Origin: Paraescarpia echinospica
Lineage: Eukaryota > Annelida > Polychaeta > Sabellida > Siboglinidae
Assembly: GCA_020002185.1 (NCBI GenBank)
Contig: CM034533.1
Span: forward strand, 37,616,219 to 37,680,218
Reading direction: 5' to 3'
Length of the DNA stretch: 64,000 nt
A program made the translations under genes and the position numbers. Within the stretch, counting starts at the first letter, position 1. Each line of letters begins with the position of its first letter. Positions 12,895 through 27,800 of this stretch are shown here, piece after piece. The notes beneath the pieces were generated by a model. The model was given only the letters and a program-made list of their open reading frames with translations. It was not told the origin of the DNA and searched no databases.

Positions 12895-15800
12895 TGTAAC
12901 TTCTTTTGCACCTAAATCCTCAGAAACCAAGCCAAGAGGTGCATCAATACAAATTTAAAAAGGGTTAGTCAATCGCTGAATTGATAAGCAGTATTACAGT
13001 CATCAACAGATGGATTTATTAGAGAAAAATGAAGGGCAACCAGCTTAAGTCTAAGTTATTTGATGGGGCAAATGAAAATTCACATCATATCTTTCCGTAG
13101 CTGATGATTAAAGTTTGGAATTTCATGCCGTTAAAAGGCACGTGTTGTAGTGATCTAGTGGTAGAGCACTGCACCTTTGACGACTGTTCCCTTCTACCTG
13201 TTGTCTAGGCCTCTCTGTGCTGGTGGAAGTACAATATGCCACACAGTGGGTAAGTGTGTAATCTTAAGCGTTTCATTACCTTGTATGTCTTGCCGCACAC
13301 CTCGCACTCGCACCCCTCCGTGTTGTGCCTCATCAGGTGTCTCTTTATGACGTACGCATGCTCCGCCATGAACTCACAGATGTTGCAAATACATTTCGGG
13401 TGGACGTCCTGCATGACAAAGACATACATCCATATTGCATGACAAAGACATACATCCATATAGTGTTTTCAGGTAAGTCATGTTTTCTTGATGAGAACGT
13501 TAGGTATCGAATGATTAGGTCTTTCAGAATAACATTTGATATTTGTGTTTCCATTTACCCGCCTGAACCTGTAGCCAACCGTAAAACTTATTATGACTAT
13601 AATGACGAGGAAAATACTAATATAAAATTTATTTCTGATCCTGTATAAATCCACGCACAAGGAGAAACAAATCTTTTCCACCTAACCCAATATCAAAATA
13701 CCATAAATAATTTTTTTCATAATGATTTGAAGTAATTGTGGTAGTTATCTCTGCAACATCAAATGCTAACCAGAAAATACCCACATACTGTACCCTGAAT
13801 TACCCCCATCTACATGGCCAAAGATGAAAGATCTTACTACCTATTTATCCCTTTTATAACAACACTGTGGAGTTGTACCCGTGGGGTTGTACCTTGAAGT
13901 GAATGAGTAGACTGTCCTTGTCGAACGTGGCAAAGTTGCAGCACTTGCAGCGATGTACTTCATCGACGTGAGCAGTGGCGATGTGCTCCTGATACTGCTG
14001 CTCATAGTAGGCTTGGTAGTCACAACGGGGGCACTTGAGTCGCTCCAGGTCACTCTCTGATGTCTTCAGACCTACACACACCGTACACACTTTAATAACA
14101 ATCTTAGATGACGTCAGACCTACACACACACCGTACGCACTTTAATAACAATCTTAGATGACGTCAGACCTACACACACCATACACACTTTAATAACAAT
14201 CTTAGATGACGTCAGACCTACACACACCGTACGCACTTTAATAACAATCTTAGATGACATCAGACCTACACACACCGTACGCACTTTAATAACAATCTTA
14301 GATGACGTCAGACCTACACACACTTTAATAACAATCTTAGATGATGTCAGACCTACACACACTGTACACACTTTAATAACAATCTTAGATGACGTCAGAC
14401 CTACACACACCGTACACACTTTAATAACAATCTTAGATGACGTCAGACCTACACACACCGTACACACTTTAATAACAATCTTAGATGACGTCAGACCTAC
14501 ACACACCGTACACACTTTAATAACAATCTTAGATGACGTCAGACTTACACACACTGTACACACTTTAATAACAATCTTAGATGACGTCAGACCTACACAC
14601 ACACGTACTACACTTTAATAACAATCTTAGATGACGTCAGACCTACACACACCGTACACACTTTAATAACAATCTTAGATGACGTCAGACCTACACACAC
14701 CGTACGCACTTTAATAACAATCTTAGATGACGTCAGACCTACACACACCGTACACACTTTAATAACAATCTTAGATGACGTCAGACCTACACACACTGTA
14801 CACACTTTAATAACAATCTTAGATGACGTCAGACCTACACACACCGTACGCACTTTAATAACAATCTTAGATGACGTCAGACCTACACACACTTTAATAA
14901 CAATCTTAGATGATGTCAGGCCTACACACAACGTACACACTTTAATAACAATCTTAGATGATGTCAGACCTACACACACAGTACACACTTTAATAACAAT
15001 CTTAGATGACATCAGACCTACACACACCGTACGCACTTTAATAACAATCTTAGATGACGTCAGACCTACACACACCGTACACACTTTAATAACAATCTTA
15101 GATGACGTCAGACCTACACACACGTACGCACTTTAATAACAATCTTAGATGACGTCAGACCTACACACACCGTACACACTTTAATAACAATCTTAGATGA
15201 CGTCAGACCTACACACACCGTACACACTTTAATAACAATCTTAGATGACGTCAGACTTACACACACCGTACACTTTAATAACAATCTTAGATGACGTCAG
15301 ACCTACACAGACCGTACACACTTTAATAACAATCTTAGATGACGTCAGACCTACACACACCGTACGCACTTTAATAACAATCTTAGATGACGTCAGACCT
15401 ACACACACCGTACGCACTTTAATAACAATCTTAGATGACGTCAGACCTACACACACCGTACACACTTTAATAACAATCTTAGATGACGTCAGACCTACAC
15501 ACACCGTACGCACTTTAATAACAATCTTAGATGATGTCAGACTTACACACACCGTACACACTTTAATAACAATCTAAGATGACGTCAGACCTACACACTT
15601 TAATAACAATCTTTGATGACGTCAGACCTACACACACCGTACACTTTAATAACAATCTTAGATGACGTCAGACTTACACACACCGTACACACTTTAATAA
15701 CAATCTTAGATGACGTCAGACCTACACACACCGTACGCACTTTAATAACAATCTTAGATGACGTCAGACCTACACACACTTTAATAACAATCTTAGATGA

Positions 15801-18800
15801 TGTCAGACCTACACACACTGTACACACTTTAATAACAATCTTAGATGACGTCAGACCTACACACACTTTAATAACAATCTTAGATGATGTCAGACCTACA
15901 CACAACGTACACACTTTAATAACAATCTTAGATGATGTCAGACCTACACACACAGTACACACTTTAATAACAATCTTAGATGACATCAGACCTACACACA
16001 CCGTACGCACTTTAATAACAATCTTAGATGACGTCAGACCTACACACACCGTACACACTTTAATAACAATCTTAGATGACGTCAGACCTACACACACCGT
16101 ACGCACTTTAATAACAATCTTAGATGACGTCAGACTTACACACACCGTACACACTTTAATAACAATCTTAGATGACGTCAGACCTACACACTTTAATAAC
16201 AATCTTAGATGACGTCAGACCTACACACACCGTACACTTTAATAACAATCTTAGATGACGTCAGACTTACACACACCGTACACACTTTAATAACAATCTT
16301 AGATGACGTCAGACCTACACACACCGTACGCACTTTAATAACAATCTTAGATGACGTCAGACCTACACACACCGTACACACTATAATAACAATCTTAGAT
16401 GACGTCAGACCTACACACACCGTACACACTTTAATAACAATCTAGATGACGCCAATTTACACACACCGCATAATACACTTTAATAACAATCTTAGATGAC
16501 GCCAGACCTACACACAATCGCACACACTCTTAATAACAATCTTGACATCGCCAGACCGGCCAATAACCGTAGACGCATCTCTTTAATAATAACAATCACC
16601 CTAGATGACGCTAGACCACACACCGTACGCACTTTAATAACAATCTTAGATGACGTCAGACTTACACACACTGTACACACTTTAATAACAATCTTAGATG
16701 ACGTCAGACCTACACACACCGTACGCACTTTAATAACAATCTTAGATGACGTCAGACCTACACACACCGTACACACTTTAATAACAATCTTAGATGACGT
16801 CAGACCTACACACACCGTACACACTTTAATAACAATCTTAGATGACGTCAGACCTACACACACCGTACGCACTTTAATAACAATCTTAGATGACGTCAGA
16901 CCTACACACACCGTACGCACTTTAATAACAATCTTAGATGACGTCAGACCTACACACACCGTACACACTTTAATAACAATCTTAGATGACGTCAGACCTA
17001 CACACACCGTACGCACTTTAATAACAATCTTAGATGACGTCAGACCTACACACACCGTACACACTTTAATAACAATCTTAGATGACGTCAGACCTACACA
17101 CACCGTACACTTTAATAACAATCTTAGATGACGTCAGACTTACACACACCGTACACACTTTAATAACAATCTTAGATGACGTCAGACCTACACACACTGT
17201 ACACACTTTAATAACAATCTTAGATGACGTCAGACCTACACACACCGTACGCACTTTAATAACAATCTTAGATGACGTCAGACCTACACACACCGTATAC
17301 ACTATAATAACAATCTTAGATGACGTCAGACCTACACACACCGTACACACTTTAATAACAATCATAGATGACGTCAGACCTACACACACCGTACACACTT
17401 TAATAACAATCTTAGATGACGTCAGACCTACACACACTGTACGCACTTTAATAACAATCTTAGATGACGTCAGACCTACATACACCGTACACTTTAATGA
17501 CAATCTTAGATGACGTCAGACCTACATACACCGTACACACTTTAATGACAATCTTAGATGACGTTAGACCTACACATGCAGTATTTTTGAGATATTGAAA
17601 ATAAAATATCAAACAAACTATTTGTTTCTCACATAAAAGAGATACATGAACCAGAGGATACAATTTTTTTTTACTGAAGGAACAGCATAGATAAAATATC
17701 AAAAAGGATGAATTCTTACGGAGGAAGGAATGTAACAAATGTTCTGCTGATTGCATATTTCCTCGTGGTGGTAAACACAAAACTGACAAATATTTCAGAA
17801 GCTTAGTGGTATATGGGTGAAATTTGAGTTGATCAATTGGACACACAATTAATTCAAAATTATCCACCAGGTGACTACTAGTATTGGCACTATCCACCAG
17901 GTAACAGCACTACTTGCAAGATATTACAGCATCAGCCCAGGTGAACATAATTTATTTTGTGTTAACATGCAGGCAATTTTTCTTCTTCTTTTTCTACCTT
18001 TTTAAGAATACACACTATTTTATACCACAAAATCCCATATTACACAGGTAAATGCATTTTACAGTAAAATAATAATAACATAAACATGTGCCGGTTAAAA
18101 TCTTATATTAAAAGGCTATAATATTAAGTAAAATAAATAATTTTATTTGGTAAAATAAAGTGAATACAATAAATTAGATGACATACATTAAAAATTATAT
18201 AAAAAGCTGAATGGGTGCAAGTTTTTTATAATTGTGTAACTATGTCCTTCAGAGAAATAACCATCAGAGAATTACAATAATGTCTCACCAAACAATAACA
18301 TGAATTTCATGGCAGGTTGGAGTTCACAAAGTTAAGAAACATAATTTCATATTAGTTCAAAATACCAATACGTGTGTGACACTTATACATTTTGATTGCT
18401 CCAAAATGGCTTCCAACACAACAGCCAATATCTATTGGATTAAACTTTCACATGACATGATTTCTGATACATGACCCACCATGCTGACTGGTTCTCATAT
18501 CAATAATAGCCTCAGTATGCTTTAATATACGTTCCACTGAATAGGTGACACCACTGTAGTTGACGTATTTCCCCCACAATACAGTGATAACCACACCATC
18601 ACCCATACGTAATACTATGTGTTTTTAGAACTTTGGGCACTTACGCGATTGCTCCCTACCACTGTATAGCAATAGCATGCCGATATGACCCTGGTGTATG
18701 TACTTGCCTATCTTGATGGGTTCCCTCTTGGGCACGAGGAGAGGGACCAGGTGCTGGGGAAGTTGGATGACGGCTGCTGGAGGCATCAGACTCGACAGTT

Positions 18801-21800
18801 TCGCCGCTAGATCACCCGAGTCTCCCTTCCTCAGGTCTGGGCACAAGGGAAGAGCCACAGGATAAGGTGTGTCGGAATGTTTCGTTGTTAACAGGAATGG
18901 GGTCAGGTACATTTCATGAAGTACAAGTCCAGGTATAATACGTTAAGTACAGTTCAGTTGATTAATAATAATACAATAATTTAAATTGCAATTATTAACG
19001 TTTTAGAAAATGTGTAATATTAATTGTAGATGCAGAGTCAAACCTCACTTTATGGCGAACTCACTAATACAGCCACCTCGCAATTAAGGTACATGTTCAA
19101 TTCCAAGTACACTAGGTCAAGTATGCGTACATTTCAGTTGTAATGATCAACAATATAATTATTCAGGTGACATTTTGAAAATGTACAATACTAATTGTAG
19201 GTATAATTAGGATGGACTTTCAATGTTCGGCACCATGCTGTAGAGAAGTAGTATTTTCTATTATAAGTTACTCAACTGACATACTTGAAATGTCATTGAC
19301 ATTTTGGCAAGTACAACTGTCCAAGTACAAGAACTTGTCACTTTCAGAAATCCCCGTTCAAGTCCAAGTACAGAAATTATGTACTTAAAGCACAAGTCCA
19401 AGTACTTGATCCCAAACCTGACTGATAAAAGTTTCAAAACCTACCTGGATCACCAGTTCTAACTAGCATTAAAATAACAGTTCAGTTCAATGACAAATGC
19501 ATGGAATTACGGGACACATACATATTTATAATTCTACGAACATTTTAATTTTGGAAGTGTAATTCACATCTAAATATCTAACCCTGATGTTGTCATTTGC
19601 CAGTATTCTAGTGCAATGTGTGACATTCTGGCATACCTGAGGTGGTCAGTTCGAGTCCAGTGGTGATGTCCCCGGACAGTTGGTCAATGTCCATGCGCAC
19701 CCCCATTATGACATTAGACTCCTCCCCCTGTCTGTCACTGCTGTCTATCGTTGCAGCTGCACAAATGATGACATGATTTGTCATTTAAAGAATTAGATCC
19801 AAATATTTTTTATGCTGGCAAAATATCACATTTGTGTGCGTGTTTTGTCTTTTAAAGACAGATGTATTTTTGTTTACATAAAAAATATAAATTATGTATG
19901 TACCTGTATGGTGTGTGTGGTGCGCGTGCATGCATACCTGTGGTGTGCATGTACGATGCCAGTGTACGCATGTTTGTGTACCATGTGTTAAAAATGTATC
20001 CTTATTCAAACTCACATCTTACTTTTCATGACAGCAACAAAGTGCAACTGACACATTTCTTCACATAAAATGACACAGTTCAAACGATTTACACACAAAA
20101 TTAGTGTGACGACTGCACCAGTACCAACACCCACAACATCGCCCTCTAGTGAGGACGTACCCACCTGCATTAGCGGCCTCGTCTATGCAGGGTGGCATGT
20201 CACCGTTCATGGGTGTTAGGTCGTCTGGAGACTTGCCCAGGGTGTGGTACATCCCACCATCACTTGTCGCGGTCATCAGATGCTGCGGCACCATCGTGTC
20301 GCCATCTGCTGGCGGCTTGGGCAGTATTGTGGCCAGTTGGCCGTTGCGTTGTAGAGCACTCATGGTCAGGCCCTGCATGCGACCGAACGGCGTGATACAA
20401 GAATGTAACAGAACTATGCTGATATCCAACCACTCCTCCACCAGCTTGTTACGTGATGTAGGTCATGTGACATACCCATAGAAGAAAATCAAGTTTCTTG
20501 TGAGGTAAATACGTAAAATTAATTAATTTAAATACACAAAGAAAATGGAATACATTCAAGGAATAATGATAAGTCGTTTTTAATTATAAATTATATAATA
20601 TAATAGAAAAAAATAATCTACTAACATTTGCTAAAAGCTGGCAAATGTATTACGAATAAAAAATGAAACAAATGTAAAGAGATAAGCCAGACACTGACGA
20701 TAAAAGTTATTGGACTGCCTGGAAATGTGTGGCTTGCAGCATACTTTGAATGGCAATCTCTAGTAAGGGGAAAAGGACGGGATAGCAGAAGAGAGGAAAG
20801 AGGAACTGGGGGAGAAGGGGAAAAAGAAGTACCGGTAGTTGAAGAACATGGGGTAAAGAGAAAGAGAGAATCAGAGAGGAAATGGAAACGGAGGATTGGA
20901 AGTAAAGGGAAGGAAGAAGAATTGTAAAGAAAGAGATACACAACAGGTAGTATCTAGTCACTACAACTGGACCCTGACAGTAGGAGAAGCATCTCAACAG
21001 AGCGTATTACGGCCATTACCTGTAGTGGCGCCATCATGACGGCTTGGCCCCCTGGTGATGGGATGATGAATGCCGGTATCGGTCCGGGTAGAGCGCTCCC
21101 TGGTGGCGGATTACGTCTTGGACGCCCGCGACCTCGTTTCACTGCAACATTTCAATACGTTCTTAAATTTATATACTAATAAAGTTAGAAAGTCTGCTTA
21201 TTTTACAGTAAAACCGCATTATGTAGTAAAATAACTTATATTCAAACATCTTAACCACCTAAATGACATAATTTTTTAAACATAATTTCAGTGGTGTCAT
21301 GAAACGACATTAAACTACTTCGTTACTCTACTTGAGTATTTTTTTTAGTAACTAACAGTAACGAAGTACAATTTGTACTAACTACTTTTATGCGTAACAA
21401 AGTAGTTTTATCTTTTCATTTACTTCGCTATATTTATGTTACATTTTCGTTCATTACATTTTTATCTTAACAACGTCACCTGGTGGCATTCCACCAGACA
21501 ATGACATTTCACAAAACATATTTATTTTTTTAAATGTGCGCTATGGCAAATAATAATAACTGTCACTTGTTTTGTGTGACTATGGTCAATTAACTTTAGA
21601 CACAGTAAATGTGGAGTGAGTGTTTGTTTTTACACTGACATCAATTGAATCATGTTTCCCTTCTGCCAGTCTTGGCTTCTACGAAATGACACCTTTGGCT
21701 TTGGAGGTTTGTAAAGTGCAATTGAAATTCACAAATACACCTTGCTTAAGAATCGGATGGTTTAATCGGTTTTACTGCAGCTTAGTAGGGAAGATCAGTA

Positions 21801-24800
21801 TGCAAACGTTGCATTGGAAATATTAGCTTTTCGCTGCGATAAACGCAAAGTTACTGATGCGTTAAAATATGAATTCATCAACCGCATATGAAACGGTGAA
21901 TCACAATTTTATTCGGCACGGTAAACGTGCATTCTAAATTAGTATTTTGACATTGATTGAAAGACGAAGTTAAGCCAGTTGTGAGCATATTCATTATAGT
22001 TTTGTTCAGCTACTGGGTGCGATCTTATTTCACATCTCATTATGTCTGTGATACCATATCATTGTTCAGTTCACCATGGTTTGCTGGTCCATAATCTATT
22101 TTAGAACTTACAAAATTTTTGATTGTTATTCAATTCAACATTCAACAGTGTATGACCTATTATACACAATGACTTTGGCTGGCATCTTAATAAGCTTTAT
22201 AAACCGCGTATAAACCGCACAACCTGCACACTGACTGTAGCTTCAATGGCGTACTACGTGCAGCATGGTCATGGTCGTTGGATATAACAGTAACTATTTT
22301 CATACTGCCTTCACTTTTTTGTTTGCTGATGCTGTCATATTTGTTGGTTTGGCCTACTTGCCTGACAAAAATGTTTTCCATTCTACTTTTATTTCAAGTA
22401 CTTTTGAAAAGTAGTTTCACTTTTTACTCGAGTAGTTTTTAGGTTAATTACTTTTACTTCTACTCAAGATAAAATTAATTCAGTCACCACTGCATAATTT
22501 GAGTGCTATCTTCTTCCCTTTGCCCCCTTGTGGGGCGGGGTCCACATTACCCAGGTGCTTGTCCGCAATGTCCCTCCAATCCTGCCTGTTCATACCCGCC
22601 TACTTAAGGTCTCTGTTCATGCTGTCGTTCCATCTCAGCTTTGGTCTTCCTCTTCGTCGTTTTGATTGCTATCTGTTCATTCTGAATGTTTGCCCCAAAT
22701 CAAAATTATATACTTCAAGCTGAATGGGCAAATTGGTATTCATAAAAAAACACTCAAATTAAAAACTACAATTGTCATGATTCAATAGACACCTGTGGAT
22801 AGTTAAAATGTTAAAACAGATATGCTCAATTTATATAATACAATAGGATTTCACAATGAAAACAGTCTTTGTTCCTTTAAGACTGAAGAGAATATTGCTT
22901 CACATATTGACGCACCTGGCAGACCAAGATTGGCAAGGAAGTTCTGCATCTGGTTCTGTGTGGCAGACACTTTGGGTGGCCGCCCTCGCCCCCGCTTGAA
23001 GGGCGTGCTGAGGTAGCCCGGGGTCACACTGCCTGAGGGCGAGGCCTCGGGGTCAGTACCCTCCTCCACCTCCTCAACCTCACCCTCCACAGGGCCCGTC
23101 TCGTAGTCTATAACACACAGGAACCGTCTCATAGTCTACAACACACGGGGATCGTCTCATAGTCTATAACACACGGAGACCGTCTCATAGTCTACAACAC
23201 ACGGGGACCGTCTCATAGTCTATAACACACGGGAACCATCTCATAGTCTACAACACAGAGGGCCGGTCTCATAGTCTACAAGACATGGGGACCGTCTCAT
23301 AGTCTACAAGTCACGGGGACCGTCTCATAGTCTACAAGACACAGTGATCGTCTCATAGTCTACAAGACACTGGGACCGTCTCATAGTCTACAACACACGG
23401 GGACCGTCTCATTGTCTACAACACACGGGGACCGTCTCATAGTCTACAAGACACGGTGATCGTCTCATAGTCTACAAGACACTGGGACCGTCTCATAGTC
23501 TACAACACACGGGGACCGTCTCATTGTCTACAACACACAAGGACCGTCTCATTGTCAACAACACACAGGAAGTGTCTCATAGTCTATAACACACGGGGAC
23601 CGTCTCATAGTCTACAACACACGGGGACCGTCTCATAGTCTACAACACATGGAGACCGTCTCATAGTCTACAACACATGGGGACCATCTCATTGTCTACA
23701 ACACATGGGGACCATCTCATTGTCTACAACACACGGGGACTGTCTCACAGTCTACAACACATGGGGAATGTCACATAGTCTACAACACAAAGGGACGGTC
23801 TCATAGTCTACAACACATGGGGACCGTCTTATAGTCTACAACACACGGGGACTGTCTCAGTCTACAACATACGGTGACCATCTCATAGTCTACAACACAC
23901 GGGGACCATCTCATAGTCTACAACACACGGGGACCGTCTCATTGTCTACAACACACAAGGACCGTCTCATTGTCAACAACACACAGGAAGTGTCTCATAG
24001 TCTATAACACACGGGGACCGTCTCATAGTCTACAACACACGGGGACCGTCTCATAGTCTACAACACATGGAGACCGTCTCATAGTCTACAACACATGGGG
24101 ACCATCTCATTGTCTACAACACATGGGGACCATCTCATTGTCTACAACACACGGGGACTGTCTCACAGTCTACAACACATGGGGAATGTCACATAGTCTA
24201 CAACACAAAGGGACCGTCTCATAGTCTACAACACAGAGGGATCATCTCATAGTCTACAACACACGGGGACCATCTCATAGTCTATAACACACACAGGTAG
24301 ATTCTAGACTTTTGGATAAAAAAAGATAAAAATAAAATTATTGAGTTGTGTGGAATGTTAGATACATGTGTTACCTGTTAGAATACGTGACTTCTTCTTC
24401 ACTCTCAGACTCTTGCGACGGCCGTCTAGAAAATAGAAATGTACAAAGGTATGAAGCAATACGAGTGGATACAGTAGGTCTCATTTCACACACACATAGA
24501 TATGTACGAATACACAAACGTGTGTTTGTGTGTGTGCGCGCGCGAGTGCGTGTGTGTTCACTGAGGATAAACATAAAACAACTCTTGCTGAAAAATATTA
24601 TCAGAATAGGCAAGACTAGTTAGACTATGCAATCATTCACCCTACATTGACTACAGTAAATTGCACAGAAGATATGTACACTTTAAACATGCAACTCTTC
24701 AGCCACAAAGGCCGACACTTTCCTCCCAGTAGCAACATGTCTTGCACCTCAACTAACAAACAACGTACCAAGTTCTGACAGCCCCAGTAATCCTTCGATG

Positions 24801-27800
24801 GCACTGCTCTCCTGTTCTGAAGGTGCGATACTAGACGGCACTGTTAGCGTAGCCTCATTATCACTGCTGTCTTTATTTGGTGCGGGTTTATCACTGCCAC
24901 CCTCGGACTTCTCTGTCGGTTCCTCTTTGATCACCTTCCGTGGTCGTCCACGCCCACGTTTCCCTGGCAACAAAAGTAAATAATGGCAAAATGGTAAGTT
25001 CTTAGATATTATTATTATTAAATTGATAGACCACCATACACCAGGGACCAGGCCATTCATAGACACGTCCATACACTGTATACCATGGACCAAGCCATTC
25101 ATAGACACATCCACACAATGTATACCAGGGACCAGGCCATTCATAGACACGTCCACACACTGTATACCAGGGACCAGGCCATTCATAGACACATCCACAC
25201 ACTGTATACCAGGGACCAGGCCATTCATAGACAAGTCCACACACTGTATACCGGGGACCAGGCCATTCATAGACACGTCCACACACTGTATACCAGGGAC
25301 CAGGCCATTCATAGACACATCCACACACCGTATACCGGGAACCAGGCCATTCATAGACATGTCCACACACTGTATACCAGGGACCAGTCCATTCAGACAC
25401 GTCCACACACTGTACACCAGGGACCAGTCCATTCACAGACACGTCCACACACTGTATACCAGGGACCAGTTCATTCACAGACACGTCCACACACTGTACA
25501 CCAGGGACCAGTCCATTCACAGACATGTCCACACACTGTATACCAGGGACCAGTCATTCACAGATACGACCACACACTGTACACCAGGGACCAGTCCATT
25601 CATAGACACGTCCACACACTGTATACCAGGGACCAGTCCATTCACGTCCACATACTGAATACCAGGGACCAGTTCATTCACAGACACGTCCACACACTGT
25701 ACACCAGGGACCAGTCCATTCACAGACACGTCCACACACTGTATAGCAGGGACCAGTTCATTCACAGACACGTCCACACACTGTATACCAGGGACCAGTC
25801 CATTCACAGACACGTCCACACACTGTATACCAGGGACCAGTCCATTCACAGACACGTCCATGCACTGTATACCAGGGACCAGTCCATTCACAGACACGTC
25901 CACACACTGTATACCAGGGACTAGTCCATTCACAGACACGTCCACACACTGTATACCAGGGACCAGTTCATTCACAGACACGTCCACACACTGTACACCA
26001 GGGACCAGTCCATTCACAAACACGTCCACACACTGTATACTAGGGACCAGTCCATTCACAGACACGTCCACATACTGTATACTGGGGACCAGTCCATTCA
26101 TAAACACGTCCACACACTGTATACTAGGGACCAGTCCATTCACAGACACGTCCACATACTGTATACTGGGGACCAGTCCATTCATAGAGACGTCCACACA
26201 CTGTATACTAGGGACCAGTCCATTCATAAACACGTCCACACACTGTATACCGGGGACCAGTCCATTCATAGAGACGTCCACACACTGTATACTAGGGACC
26301 AGTCCATTCATAAACACGTCCACACACTGTATACCGGGGACCAGGCCATTCATAGACACGTCCACACACTGTAAAACACAGCTGCAATCATAACAATATA
26401 TGTTAATAGTTTCTGTTCATGATTACACCTATGATTCTTCTTTCATTGTGCTGCTGAGCTCAGGCTCTTAAGCTCAAGCGCCATAGATGTATACTATTAT
26501 TATATTAGATAGAATATACTATTTATTATATTACTTATAATATCATAACATTTATTATGCAACTAGATATAGATTTCTAGAAACGTAGTATTAACGAGTC
26601 TACATTACATTGATAACGATAATTTTTATTGATTTTATGATGTATAATTAATTATACTCATTTCATAATTTCTAGAACGTTGCTCTTATTATATTTATAT
26701 TAAAATTACTACTTTAAAGTCATCAATGGTCAAATACTGTGCACCGCCATGAGTGCCTCTACGGCGGATACCGGCGCTATATAAGATTTCATTATTATAG
26801 ACAAATGAGTTGCACGAAACTTACCTATTTGACACTGCTTTTATATCACGTTTTCTAATTCAGGATTCTGAGCCTTTTCTCTTTCCATATGTATATATAG
26901 CGTATAATACAAAACCTATGACAAACCATTAGCAAAGGAATTACCAAACTGTCCTACTAGTCTTTTCATGAGCCATCATTATTATAAAAAAATATTTTGA
27001 ATTCCACAAAAATTGAGCAAAAAATCTGAAGAACTAAAAAAACAAGTCCCCCTCACCTGGAATGGGGGTGGGTTGGAAGGGGTAGGCCATGAGGTGATTG
27101 GTCTGGGGGTCGACTCTCAGCACGCACTTCTTGCCCCCGACGACTACGATCGTCTCGGAGGTGAGTTCTATGGGACTCTTCAGGTCGAGTCTACGTTTCT
27201 CCTGCGCTGCCTGGTCCGCTGCAGTCTCAGACGCTGGGGTCTCTTCCGCTGGTGGCTGAGCCAGGGGTTCACCCGTCTCTGTAGCTGTCTCTGCAGTCAG
27301 TTCTTGAGGATCCTGTAAGTTTGTTTGTGATTCTGTGGCGTCCTGAAACAAATAAATAAGTTTTCTCTGAGACACGTAGCAGTGTTGAGAATTTTTTGGT
27401 TTTATTTTCACAATTAGTTGATCAATCGGAAGCATAAAACATCAACCAATCATAAACGAAATTGATTAATCAGAACAACACTAGTGTAACATCTAGTAAT
27501 TATGTATTTTGTGTGGCGGGGGGTAACAGTGTTTGTCAGGGGTCTAGCTTTAATAGCTTATCCTATACATCACATTTGTACCAGCCTGCCTTGTTATTTT
27601 ATAGAGTGCCTTTCCAAAAGGAGTGATTGAAATCTAGTGTTTGGGCAAATGTCACAATCCTTGAGTATTGGGGGCTGAATGGACAGTCCTTTGAGTGTAA
27701 GGGGGCTTATTGGACAGGTCCTTGAGTGTAGCCAACTGAATGGACAGTTCTTTAGTGTAGGAGGCTGAATGGACAATCCCTCGGGTGTAGGGATCTGAAT

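Noticed and set aside
12433..12915. Poly-leucine membrane protein ORF
   Set aside because: Translation of the TAC microsatellite.
14120..17513. Tandem repeat proteins on either strand of the 14-17.6 kb array
   Set aside because: Shifted by indels between units and open on both strands; only possible in-frame inclusion next to exon 11 is kept, as a finding.
20727..20927. Basic Glu/Lys/Arg-rich ORF on the plus strand
   Set aside because: Purine-rich intron sequence between exons 7 and 8 with no supporting splice sites or domain.
24749..26393. Long ORFs on both strands of the 42-bp array
   Set aside because: They follow from a 42-nt unit lacking stops; all appear in several frames and strands with the same period and have no domain. 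Only the 24769-24963 part is a real exon.
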